DNA of 64,000 nt, from assembly GCA_019417325.1 (NCBI GenBank), contig DXVO01000009.1, positions 124,001 through 188,000 of the forward strand. The letters run 5' to 3'. The position numbers and the translations under genes were made by a program. The stretch's first letter is position 1, and each line of letters begins with the position of its first letter. Under the pieces are notes generated by a model. The model did not search any database and was not told where the DNA came from. It worked only from the letters and a program-made list of their open reading frames with translations. This document shows, one piece after another, positions 1 to 8,042 of this stretch. Origin of the DNA: Parabacteroides sp. GTDB lineage: Bacteria > Bacteroidota > Bacteroidia > Bacteroidales > Tannerellaceae.

Positions 1-1832
1 CGGTAATGCACGACGACCAGCACGGTACGGCTATTATCTCTGCCGCAGGTCTGCTGAATGCATTGGAACTGACCGGCAAGAAAATTGGAGAAGTGAAGAT
101 TGTGGTAAACGGCGCAGGAGCCGCATCTATCTCATGTACGAAATTATATGTGATGCTGGGAGCACGCAAAGAGAACATTGTTATGTGCGACAGTAAAGGC
201 GTCATCTCCAACAAACGTACAAACCTGAATGCTTCCAAAAAAGAATTTGCTACCGACCGTGACATCACAACACTGGAAGAAGCTGTCGCCGGATGTGATG
301 TATTCCTCGGACTTTCCGTTGCCAACGTACTGACAAAAGAAATGGTTCGTTCCATGAACGAAAACCCGATTGTATTTGCTCTTGCTAATCCGAACCCAGA
401 GATTTCTTATGCAGACGCTATGGATTCACGCGACGATATTATCTTCGCGACCGGACGTTCCGACTATCCGAACCAGATTAATAATGTATTAGGTTTCCCA
501 TATATTTTCCGTGGTGCTTTGGATGTACATGCAAAAGCCATCAACGAAGAAATGAAACTGGCTGCCGTTCACGCTATCGCCGACCTTGCCAAAGAGCCGG
601 TTCCCGATGTAGTTAATGCAGCCTATAAGCTGAAACGTACTTCTTTCGGACGCGATTATATTTTGCCGAAACCACTCGACCCGCGTTTGCTGACTCGTGT
701 TTCCGTGGCTGTTGCTAAAGCGGCTATCGAATCGGGCGTTTCCCGCAAAACAATCACAGACTGGGATAGTTATGCTAACCACCTGCGTGAAATGATGGGT
801 TATGACAATAAGATGCTTCGTTCTTTCACCGATATGGCAAAAGCAAATCCGAAACGTGTGGTATTTGCTGAAGCGAACCATGTTAATATGCTGAAAGCGG
901 CTGTTGAGGCTAAAGCTGAAGGCATCTGTAATCCAATCCTATTGGGTAACGAAGAACGTTTGCAGAAATTGGCCGCCGAAGAAAACCTGAGTCTTGAAGG
1001 TATCGAAATTGTCAACTTACGTCACGACCGTGAAGAAGAACGCCGTAACCGTTATGCACGCATCCTTTCTGAAAAGAAAGCGCGCGAAGGGGTTACTTTC
1101 TCGGAAGCTCGCGAAAAGATGGTCGGACGTAATGCCTTTGGTATGATGATGGTAGCTACTGGGGATGCAGACGCATTCGTTACTGGTGTATATAGCCGTT
1201 ATTCGGAAGTAACGAAGCTGGCGGAAGAAATTATCGGTATCCGTCCGTCATACAAGCATTTCGGCGCTATGAATATTATTACTTGCAAGAAGGGTACTTA
1301 TTTCATCGCTGATACATTAATCAACCGCCATCCTTCTACAGAAGTATTGATTGATATTGCCCGTCTGACAGAAGACGCGGTTAGATTCTTTGCCCATGAG
1401 CCGGTTATGGCTATGTTGTCTTATTCGAACTTCGGTTCCGACAAGCAAGGCAGCCCGTTGAAAGTTCATGAAGCCATCGACTACCTGCACAAGAACTATC
1501 CTGAAATCCTGATTGACGGTGAAATGCAGGTGAACTTTGCTTTTGACAAGAAGTTACGCGACGATATGTATCCGTTCAATAAGCTGAAAGGTAAAGATGT
1601 AAATACACTTGTATTCCCGAACCTGAGCTCGGCTAACAGTGCATACAAATTGCTTGATGCGCTGGGTATCACAGAAACAATCGGCCCGATCCAGATGGGA
1701 TTGAACAAGCCTATTCACTTCACTGATGTGGAAAGTTCTACTCGCGATATTGTAAATCTGACTACGGTTGCGGTGGTGGATGCGATTGTGCAGGAACAGA
1801 TTGAAAATACTTTTCTCTTGAAAGAAAAGTAA
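1..1832 (+). CDS. maeB: NADP-dependent malic enzyme, MaeB type (5' truncated)
   Basis: Oxidative decarboxylation of malate to pyruvate, yielding NADPH; cytoplasmic. The reading frame is open to the left edge, so the N-terminal domain (roughly 150 residues) lies outside the window and the ATG at position 6 is internal (it encodes the MHDDQHGTA motif of malic enzymes). The visible part has the NAD(P)-binding fold (VVNGAGAASISC near residue 35; FALANPNPEIS near 128), then from about residue 270 a phosphotransacetylase-like domain (RVVFAEA, GICNPILLGNEE). This is the usual two-domain MaeB architecture. The C-terminal domain is generally regarded as regulatory (acetyl-CoA sensing) rather than catalytic. 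A strong hairpin terminator follows the stop codon. Confidence 0.93.
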   Translation, partial: VMHDDQHGTAIISAAGLLNALELTGKKIGEVKIVVNGAGAASISCTKLYVMLGARKENIVMCDSKGVISNKRTNLNASKKEFATDRDITTLEEAVAGCDVFLGLSVANVLTKEMVRSMNENPIVFALANPNPEISYADAMDSRDDIIFATGRSDYPNQINNVLGFPYIFRGALDVHAKAINEEMKLAAVHAIADLAKEPVPDVVNAAYKLKRTSFGRDYILPKPLDPRLLTRVSVAVAKAAIESGVSRKTITDWDSYANHLREMMGYDNKMLRSFTDMAKANPKRVVFAEANHVNMLKAAVEAKAEGICNPILLGNEERLQKLAAEENLSLEGIEIVNLRHDREEERRNRYARILSEKKAREGVTFSEAREKMVGRNAFGMMMVATGDADAFVTGVYSRYSEVTKLAEEIIGIRPSYKHFGAMNIITCKKGTYFIADTLINRHPSTEVLIDIARLTEDAVRFFAHEPVMAMLSYSNFGSDKQGSPLKVHEAIDYLHKNYPEILIDGEMQVNFAFDKKLRDDMYPFNKLKGKDVNTLVFPNLSSANSAYKLLDALGITETIGPIQMGLNKPIHFTDVESSTRDIVNLTTVAVVDAIVQEQIENTFLLKEK

Positions 1833-1840
1833 TCAAAAGT

Positions 1841-1956
1841 TCAAGGCTCCATCCGGTGAGCCCGGAAATAGCAAAGCGATGCTTTGCCTTGAGATTGCCG
1901 ATACTGACAGTTATAAAGGATATAATTCCTTTTTACTGTCGGTATCGGTTTTTTAT
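1841..1956 (+). terminator. Three-hairpin 3' element ending in a U-tract
   Basis: After the malic enzyme stop there are three successive hairpins: GGCT/AGCC around 1845-1862, GCAAAGC-gat-GCTTTGC around 1871-1887, and a long stem GCCGATACTGACAG...CTGTCGGTATCGG around 1897-1948 followed by TTTTTT. The last one has the form of an intrinsic terminator. A related element with compensating stem changes lies on the opposite strand at 3275-3368. Confidence 0.75.
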
Positions 1957-1966
1957 ATTTATGAAA

Positions 1967-3157
1967 TTATTTATATCTGTTCTTATTTCCAATCCAAGTT
2001 CCTTTCTTCCATAGGTATTCCAAAGGACCTTGTTTATGACGCGCTAACCAGTAATAACTAAATAGCAACAGAAAGGTAAAGATGGATAGTCCGATAAATA
2101 TAGAGGCGGTAGCACCGGTTACACGGTACAAAGCCAGACCAAAGCCATAATACATGAATCCTCCGATTATGGATTGTGAGATATAGTTGGTTAAACTCAT
2201 ACGACCAAAAGGGATAATGAACTTTTGCCATTTATATCCGTCTTCCTTCCTAAACCAAAGCAGAGTGAAAGCTGAAACCAGAATAAGCATGAAAGCAAAA
2301 TTACAAAGGGAGGAGATAGCAATTTTATATGGAATCAATATAGATGGATTCGCTATATGAGCGGGAACAATAGTTCGAAGCAGATACAAAGGAATGAAAG
2401 AGATAATACCTATCCCTAAAATTTGTTTCCAAAAACGAATCGTATCCGGACTTTTGATAAAACATCCTCTACGCCCTAACAGCATACCAAACATAAACAG
2501 GGCGGCTGTCTGGAACAACCGTCCGTTTTCCACCTGCCAGAAATTACTGTATAACTGGCCGTTCCAGATGTTACTGCGCAATACTTCCCAGAATGTTCCG
2601 TTTTTAGTAGCCTCTTCTGCCAGAGTGCCGTAAATCGAGTTGTTGTTTCCGGCTACAACATATTCCGGATTAATCACCGCATACAACATTCTACCCCATT
2701 CGAAAGGTTGAAATAACAAACATAATGCAATCCAGAAAACAACTTTATCTTTTAACTTGCTTACCGGAATAAGGGCAAAACCGACAACTGCATAAAGTAA
2801 CAATATATCGCCGTCGTAAAACAACGCATGAAGCTGGGAGAACATGAACAACAATACCAACCGCCACGCAAAACGTCCCCTGAAATCTATCCCTTTCTGC
2901 TCTGCATGGTGAAACTGAATATAGAAGCTAAAACCGAAAAGTAAAGAAAATGTAGCATACGCTTTTCCTCCGAAAAGAAAGAAAAAACTATCCCACATAC
3001 ATTTATCTACAGCCTGCAACCAGACAGGTATGGATTCGGGAATATAAAAGATATTGTAATGTTCCAGATTATGTAGTAATACAATCGCCAACAAGGCAAA
3101 ACCACGGAGGGCATCTACAACGTTTAAACGCTGGGACTGCTGAATACTTTGCATCAT
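1967..3157 (-). CDS. DUF418 / YeiB-like integral membrane protein
   Basis: A polytopic inner-membrane protein of 396 residues with about ten hydrophobic segments. The N-terminus LNVVDALRGFALLAIVLLH matches the start of DUF418 and HGSNAT-like membrane acyltransferase families, which share the R-x-x-x-x-D-x-L-R-G motif. The C-terminal half (FGRMSLTNYISQSI near residue 320) is the DUF418 signature. Function is not established; acyl transfer or transport is a guess from the fold. Two adjacent ATGs (3157 and 3154) could both serve as start. It is convergent with the malic enzyme and stands alone between two related hairpin elements. Confidence 0.85.
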   Translation of the reverse strand: MMQSIQQSQRLNVVDALRGFALLAIVLLHNLEHYNIFYIPESIPVWLQAVDKCMWDSFFFLFGGKAYATFSLLFGFSFYIQFHHAEQKGIDFRGRFAWRLVLLFMFSQLHALFYDGDILLLYAVVGFALIPVSKLKDKVVFWIALCLLFQPFEWGRMLYAVINPEYVVAGNNNSIYGTLAEEATKNGTFWEVLRSNIWNGQLYSNFWQVENGRLFQTAALFMFGMLLGRRGCFIKSPDTIRFWKQILGIGIISFIPLYLLRTIVPAHIANPSILIPYKIAISSLCNFAFMLILVSAFTLLWFRKEDGYKWQKFIIPFGRMSLTNYISQSIIGGFMYYGFGLALYRVTGATASIFIGLSIFTFLLLFSYYWLARHKQGPLEYLWKKGTWIGNKNRYK

Positions 3158-3274
3158 TTTAAGTCTTCTGAATTTATTTGTTATTTGTTCCTTACTTTCA
3201 AAATCGCTTTGCCAAATAACTCACATCAACTTGGCTAAGAACGGGAATATCAACACGAAAGCACAAATATAAAT

Positions 3275-3368
3275 AAAAAACCGATACTAACGGCAAAAAC
3301 TATTAGTATCGGCAATCCTAAAAGGAAGCAGAGCTTCCTACAGTACGGCCTCAACGGTCAGGCCTTGA
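3275..3368 (-). terminator. Three-hairpin 3' element, second copy (minus strand)
   Basis: Read on the minus strand this follows the small secreted protein gene at 3406-3870. It contains GGCCT/AGGCC, AGGAAGC-tct-GCTTCCT, and GCCGATACTAA...TTAGTATCGG followed by TTTTTT. The conserved blocks TCAAGGC, GATTGCCGATACT and TATCGGTTTTTTAT are shared with 1841-1956 although the stems differ. An extra hairpin (CCTACTTTGGG...CCCAAAAGTAGG, about 3376-3403) lies between the gene and this element. Confidence 0.7.
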
Positions 3369-3405
3369 CTTTTTGCCTACTTTTGGGTCAAGCCCAAAGT
3401 AGGTA

Positions 3406-3870
3406 TTACCCTCCTTGTTGACTGTAGTTGAACCGTTCAACCTTCGTTATCCGTATATCCCCCTTTTCCTTATAGTGGGGAGAATTTCTAGGAAATACAC
3501 TTGTCACCTCTTCCACCGTATAGGTAATATCCGTATCCCCTGCTCCACTAAACCGGTACAGTGAAGGTGTTACTTTTCCATTTATTTTTTCTTCCATCAC
3601 CCTATAGGCCGCCTCCCTGTCCTTTTTAAAAGCATCCAGAAAGTCATTCAGCAATTTCGCATTCTCCTGTCGATAAAATGTAACGGAAACAACATTCTTT
3701 TCCGGTTTCTTTGTCTTCGGGTCTTTGTTGTAAATAACCTCCACACTGACATTGTCAAGCGATTCACATTTCTTCATTAAAGCATTTAGATGCTCCTGAG
3801 CCACCAGCTCGCCTGCCGATGCTCCGGCAATAAGCAAAGCCATCGATAAAATAATCTTCTTTGTTTTCAT
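3406..3870 (-). CDS. Small secreted protein, DUF5024-like
   Basis: I start this 154-residue protein at MKTKKIILSMALLIAG (ATG at 3870). That gives a clean signal peptide ending near ...GELVAQ, while the upstream in-frame ATG at 3936 would bury it. The mature part (VSVEVIYNKDP, VVSVTFYRQENAKLLNDFLDAFKKDRE, ISVEERxxY-like tail) resembles the small DUF5024/DUF4252-like exported proteins that accompany ECF sigma factors in Bacteroidales; this assignment is from memory. It is the third gene of a minus-strand operon after the sigma factor and the anti-sigma-like protein, only 4 bp after the latter. Role unknown; an envelope protein controlled by this sigma factor is a reasonable guess. Confidence 0.6.
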   Translation of the reverse strand: MKTKKIILSMALLIAGASAGELVAQEHLNALMKKCESLDNVSVEVIYNKDPKTKKPEKNVVSVTFYRQENAKLLNDFLDAFKKDREAAYRVMEEKINGKVTPSLYRFSGAGDTDITYTVEEVTSVFPRNSPHYKEKGDIRITKVERFNYSQQGG

Positions 3871-3874
3871 ATCT

Positions 3875-4444
3875 CTATTTATTATTAAGATGTTCTTCCA
3901 ACCGGGTAATCCGCCTCTCCAATTGTCCGGATTCATTCTCTATACGCTCTATATTCTCCATCGTCTCACGATGTTGCCGAACCGGACGAAGCGCCTGGCG
4001 TTCCTTTTCATACTGGCGTTTCTCCGAATCACGGATTACCTTATCCAGTTCACGCGCCACCTCTTCGGGTATCTCCGTCTTCACGCCGTTTCGTATGATA
4101 TAGCTGCCGGCATACGGATTAAAATCCTCCTCCCGGCCACCATCACCTTTATTCAATAATAAGAATAACAACAAGGAAGCAGCCACAGCAATACCTATCC
4201 ATAACCACTTTTTCATAAAAGGGACTTTCAGAGAAGGTTTGGAAACAGGTGTATCTTCTTTTACCTCATCTGCTATTCCCGTTTCAAAATATTCAAATAC
4301 AGGCCTATAAGATTTCAAATATTCCGGCAAATCCGGGCGAGCGAAGAAAGCATATAGCTCCCGCTCTTCTGCATTGGAAGTTTCTCCTTCAAAGAAACGT
4401 TCCAGCAAATTCTCGATATAAGTATATTCGTCTGATTGCATCAT
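3875..4444 (-). CDS. Putative anti-sigma factor, single-pass membrane protein
   Basis: A 189-residue protein with an acidic N-terminal cytoplasmic part (SDEYTYIENLLERFFEGETSNAEERELYAFF), one membrane segment (about residues 78-97, WLWIGIAVAASLLLFLLL), and a charged, coiled-coil-prone C-terminal tail rich in E, K and R. The N-terminal layout, with FFEGETSNAEERELYAFF, recalls anti-sigma proteins of Bacteroidales ECF operons. The ATG follows the sigma gene stop by 1 bp, which points to translational coupling. No zinc motif of the classical ZAS type is visible. Anti-sigma function is inferred from topology and position. Confidence 0.6.
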   Translation of the reverse strand: MMQSDEYTYIENLLERFFEGETSNAEERELYAFFARPDLPEYLKSYRPVFEYFETGIADEVKEDTPVSKPSLKVPFMKKWLWIGIAVAASLLLFLLLNKGDGGREEDFNPYAGSYIIRNGVKTEIPEEVARELDKVIRDSEKRQYEKERQALRPVRQHRETMENIERIENESGQLERRITRLEEHLNNK

Positions 4445-4445
4445 G

Positions 4446-4940
4446 TTACATTTTTAAAAATAGTTCTTTTACTTTTTTACGTGCCCGCGAAAGATTTACG
4501 CGGACCGCTTCCGGTGAACTGCCTGTCAGTTCTGCAATTTCTTTTATCTCGAAACCATCCACATGTTTCATGCGGAGTATGGTTTGTTGAAGCCCCGGCA
4601 ATTGTTCCATAATATGTAAAACCCGGCTAACACTGTCTTTCTGTTCCAACTCGATATACGGGTTACTGCCTGCAACCATCATTCTCGAGTCGATAAGTTC
4701 TTCCTGCCTGTATTGAAACGCCCGGATACGATTCAGGCACAAATGTTTCGTAATCTGTACGGCAAGCGCCTCAACACTATCATAGCGTTCCAGTTCTTCG
4801 CGGATATACCATAATTTAAGGAACACTTCCTGTACGATATCCTCCACATCCTGTGGGTCGTCCAGCAAGCGGCGGGCACACCCCACCAACTTTCCCCGTA
4901 ATGGTACTATTTCTATTTTAAACTGTTCTTGTTCCATATC
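4446..4940 (-). CDS. RNA polymerase ECF sigma factor (sigma-70 family)
   Basis: About 164 residues from the ATG at 4940 (MEQEQFKIEIVPLRGKL); an ATG five codons upstream at 4955 is the alternative. Region 2 contains LLDDPQDVEDIVQEVFLKLW, the usual DAEDxVQExFxxxW core. Region 4 contains a helix-turn-helix (EIAELTGSSPEAVRVNLSRARKKVKEL). It heads a three-gene minus-strand operon with the membrane protein and the small secreted protein, and is divergent from the cobalamin riboswitch. The target regulon is not visible from the sequence. Confidence 0.9.
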   Translation of the reverse strand, partial: DMEQEQFKIEIVPLRGKLVGCARRLLDDPQDVEDIVQEVFLKLWYIREELERYDSVEALAVQITKHLCLNRIRAFQYRQEELIDSRMMVAGSNPYIELEQKDSVSRVLHIMEQLPGLQQTILRMKHVDGFEIKEIAELTGSSPEAVRVNLSRARKKVKELFLKM

Positions 4941-4982
4941 TATTTTAAAAGACACGCGACCTACACAAACGTAACATGATTT

Positions 4983-5012
4983 TTTGAATAAAATAAAAAA
5001 TCACTATATTTA
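4983..5012 (+). promoter_or_regulatory. Candidate Bacteroides-type promoter for riboswitch-nrdDG
   Basis: TTTG at 4983-4986 and TATATTTA at 5005-5012 (7 of 8 to TAnnTTTG), spaced 18 bp, lie just upstream of the riboswitch aptamer. The spacing is slightly short of the usual 19-21 bp. Confidence 0.45.
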
Positions 5013-5017
5013 CCGCC

Positions 5018-5209
5018 GCAAAGGTTTCCACATTCACACAAAATGTCGTGATACGGAATTAATAGGGAACCGGGTGTAAATCCCGGACAGTTCCCGCTGC
5101 TGTAAGTTCCATTCTCCATTCCGGAGATTATAGTCCGAACCATCTTTGCCACTGGTTGCATTACCGGGAAGGCGTTCAGACAGGAATAAGTCAGAAGACC
5201 TGCCTTTGT
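5018..5209 (+). ncRNA. Cobalamin (B12) riboswitch
   Basis: The conserved core is easy to read: AATAGGGAACCGGGTG followed by AAATCCCGGACAG and CCCGCTGCTGTAA, then GCCACTGG, CCGGGAAGG, and finally AGTCAGAAGACCTGCC. The closing P1 stem pairs GCAAAGG at the 5' end with CCTTTG at the 3' end. It lies in the nrdD leader, with about 150 nt between the aptamer and the ATG. That linker contains a GGCTTT...AAAGAGCC hairpin that could be part of the expression platform. Adenosylcobalamin binding would be expected to repress the class III reductase. Confidence 0.93.
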
Positions 5210-5358
5210 AAATCAGTTTCAGCGGCTTTCGGGTAAAGAGCCTTCGAAAACAGTTATAGGAAGTCTCTTTTTATGGTCGTTCTATGTCTTTCCATAACGA
5301 ATTTCGTTTGTTTATCTGTACCCTTTAGTCTATTTATTTTACACTTAAAAAATATACC

Positions 5359-7458
5359 ATGAGCGGTGCAGAATTGTTAATTGTCAAACGAAATGGAGAA
5401 AAAGAATTATTCTCTATCGAAAAAATTAAAAATGCCATTCGCAAAGCATTCATCTCAGTTGGAAGTTTCGCAACCGATGATGACCTGACAAGCATACTTG
5501 GCAGTCTTCACATTACAGGTGGTACCACCGTAGAAGACATCCAAAACCAAGTAGAAATAGCCCTAATGCGTGAGCACTATTTTGCTGTAGCAAAATCTTA
5601 CATGCTTTACCGGCAACAACATACCGAAGACCGTGAAGTAAGGGATAAACTTAGTTTCCTCATCAATTACTGTAATGCAGAAAATGCTGCTACAGGCAGT
5701 AAATTCGATGCAAATGCCAATGTCGAACAAAAAAATATTGCAACGCTTATCGGTGAGTTACCCAAACAGAATTTTATTCGACTCAACCGGCGCATGTTGA
5801 CCGACACACTTAAAGAAATGTATGGAAAAGAGTTCTCAGACAAATATCTGGAACTGTTAAACAACCATTTTATTTATAAAAACGATGAAACGAGTCTTGC
5901 TAATTATTGTGCAAGCATCACTATGTATCCCTGGTTGTTAAACGGTACGGCTTCAATTGGAGGTAACTCAAAAGCTCCGGCAAACCTGAAATCTTTCTGC
6001 GGAGGTTTTGTGAATATGGTCTTTATGGTATCAAGCATGCTAAGCGGAGCTTGTGCAACCCCGGAGTTCCTGATGTATATGAATTATTTCATCGGTTTGG
6101 AATACGGAAAAGATTATTACAAAAAGGCGGATGAAGTTGCCGACTTGTCTACACGTAAACGGACATTGGATAAGGTAATTTGCGATTATTTTGAACAGAT
6201 CGTTTATTCTATCAACCAACCTACGGGAGCCCGTAATTTTCAAGCTGTATTTTGGAATATAGCTTATTACGATCGTCCTTACTTCGAAAGTCTGTTCGGT
6301 GAATTTATTTTTCCGGATGGTAGCCGTCCGGACTGGGATTCACTCAGTTGGCTACAAAAGCGATTTATGCGTTGGTTCAATAACGAACGGACCAAGGCAG
6401 TTCTGACTTTCCCTGTAGAGACAATGGCACTATTGGCAAAAGACGATGACCTGGCTGATCCGGAATACGGCGATTTTACCGCAGAAATGTACGCAGCAGG
6501 GCACTCATTCTTCACTTATGTAAGCGACAATGTCGACTCGTTATCAAGCTGTTGTCGTTTAAGAAACGAGATACAAGATAATGGCTTCAGTTATACTCTG
6601 GGAGCCGGAGGCGTATCTACCGGCTCAAAAAGTGTACTTACTATCAACCTGAACCGTTGCATACAGTATGCTGTCAGAAATGGAAAATCTCATCTGCAAT
6701 TTCTTAAGGAAGTGATAGATTTATGTCATAAGGTGCAACTTGGATATAATGAAAACCTGAAAATGCTTCAAAGTAAAGGTATGTTGCCCCTGTTTGATGC
6801 AGGGTATATCAATATTGCACGTCAATACCTGACTATAGGTGTCAACGGGCTTGTTGAAGCTGCCGAGTTTATGGGTATTCCCATCAATGACAATCCTGAG
6901 TATGAAAAATTTGTAGGCGAAATATTAGGACTTATCGAACAATATAATAAAAAGTACCGCTCTAAGGAAGTGATGTTTAATTGCGAAATGATTCCGGCTG
7001 AGAACGTTGGAGTTAAACATGCCAAGTGGGACAAAGAAGCAGGATTCCGTGTTCCGCGAGACTGTTATAACAGCTACTTCTACATTGTGGAAGACGAATC
7101 ACTGAATGTAATCGATAAATTCCGCCTCCACGGACGGCGTTACATTAAACATCTGACTGGCGGTTCGGCTTTACATATGAATCTTTCGGAACATTTATCA
7201 CAGGCACAATACCGCCAGCTACTGCGTGTTGCAGCTTACGAGGGATGTAACTATTTCACATTCAACATTCCCAATACTATTTGTAATGCCTGTGGTACTA
7301 TTGATAAACGTTATCTTAAGAAATGTCCGAAATGCGGCAGTGAAAACATAGATTATCTGACACGTATCATCGGCTATATGAAACGGATAAGCAATTTTTC
7401 AGCAGCTCGCCAAAAAGAAGCGGAGAAACGTTATTATTATAAAAACGAAAGTATATAA
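5359..7458 (+). CDS. nrdD: Anaerobic (class III) ribonucleoside-triphosphate reductase
   Basis: Glycyl-radical enzyme that makes dNTPs from NTPs without oxygen. 699 residues. It starts with an ATP-cone regulatory domain (residues ~5-95, LIVKRNGEKELFSIEKIKNAIRKAF is split across its first helix), followed by the catalytic barrel. The C-terminus carries a zinc site of four cysteines (C642, C645, C656, C659) and the radical loop RIIGY with the presumed glycyl radical at Gly672. nrdG follows directly. Expression is probably repressed by B12 through the upstream riboswitch, which suggests that a B12-dependent class II reductase exists elsewhere in the genome (inferred, not seen here). Confidence 0.95.
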   Translation: MSGAELLIVKRNGEKELFSIEKIKNAIRKAFISVGSFATDDDLTSILGSLHITGGTTVEDIQNQVEIALMREHYFAVAKSYMLYRQQHTEDREVRDKLSFLINYCNAENAATGSKFDANANVEQKNIATLIGELPKQNFIRLNRRMLTDTLKEMYGKEFSDKYLELLNNHFIYKNDETSLANYCASITMYPWLLNGTASIGGNSKAPANLKSFCGGFVNMVFMVSSMLSGACATPEFLMYMNYFIGLEYGKDYYKKADEVADLSTRKRTLDKVICDYFEQIVYSINQPTGARNFQAVFWNIAYYDRPYFESLFGEFIFPDGSRPDWDSLSWLQKRFMRWFNNERTKAVLTFPVETMALLAKDDDLADPEYGDFTAEMYAAGHSFFTYVSDNVDSLSSCCRLRNEIQDNGFSYTLGAGGVSTGSKSVLTINLNRCIQYAVRNGKSHLQFLKEVIDLCHKVQLGYNENLKMLQSKGMLPLFDAGYINIARQYLTIGVNGLVEAAEFMGIPINDNPEYEKFVGEILGLIEQYNKKYRSKEVMFNCEMIPAENVGVKHAKWDKEAGFRVPRDCYNSYFYIVEDESLNVIDKFRLHGRRYIKHLTGGSALHMNLSEHLSQAQYRQLLRVAAYEGCNYFTFNIPNTICNACGTIDKRYLKKCPKCGSENIDYLTRIIGYMKRISNFSAARQKEAEKRYYYKNESI

Positions 7459-7459
7459 T

Positions 7460-7921
7460 ATGTTGAAATATTATAACTACGACATAGTTTTCTCCGAGAT
7501 ACCCGATGAGGTCACCCTTGCTATCAATATATCCGGTTGTCCGAATCATTGTAAAGGTTGCCACAGTCCATGGTTATGGGATGATATTGGCGAACCACTC
7601 AACGAACAATCTCTTACATTACTGCTGGAGCCTTATGCTCCGGTAGTAACATGTATTTGTTTTATGGGTGGAGATGCCGATTCGAAAGAAGTGGAAGCAT
7701 TAGCCAAATATATTCACCAGCAATATCCTTCACTAAAAACAGGATGGTATTCCGGCCGCCAGGAACTGCCTGCGTCAATCGATATACATGCATTTAACTA
7801 TTTAAAGTTAGGTCCTTATAAAGAGTCATTGGGTGGATTAAAATCCCCTGCAACCAACCAACGACTCTATAAAATCCATCCTGACGGACAAAAAGAACAG
7901 ATATCATTACTACAGTCATAA
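7460..7921 (+). CDS. nrdG: Anaerobic ribonucleotide reductase activating protein (radical SAM)
   Basis: Generates the glycyl radical on NrdD. 153 residues with the radical-SAM cluster motif C-x3-C-x2-C at C27, C31 and C34 (GCPNHCKGCHSPWLWD), and the conserved CFMGGDADS segment near residue 72 that fits the SAM-binding GGE-like motif. The ATG begins 1 bp after the nrdD stop codon, so the two are co-transcribed and probably translationally coupled. It shares the B12 riboswitch. Length and motif order are normal for NrdG. Confidence 0.93.
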   Translation: MLKYYNYDIVFSEIPDEVTLAINISGCPNHCKGCHSPWLWDDIGEPLNEQSLTLLLEPYAPVVTCICFMGGDADSKEVEALAKYIHQQYPSLKTGWYSGRQELPASIDIHAFNYLKLGPYKESLGGLKSPATNQRLYKIHPDGQKEQISLLQS

Positions 7922-8012
7922 CCGAAAATGCTCCTTACCCTTACCTGCTAACCCACTCCGACATAAGGTGATAATTTTACACTTATGAAACACAATTGCA
8001 TCATATTTTCCA

Positions 8013-8020
8013 TATCTTTG
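8013..8020 (+). promoter_or_regulatory. -7 box upstream of the MATE gene
   Basis: TATCTTTG matches the Bacteroides -7 consensus TAnnTTTG exactly, 22 bp before the MATE start codon. I see no good TTTG at the expected -33 position. Confidence 0.4.
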
Positions 8021-8042
8021 CACCAAATTTGGTTATTACTTT

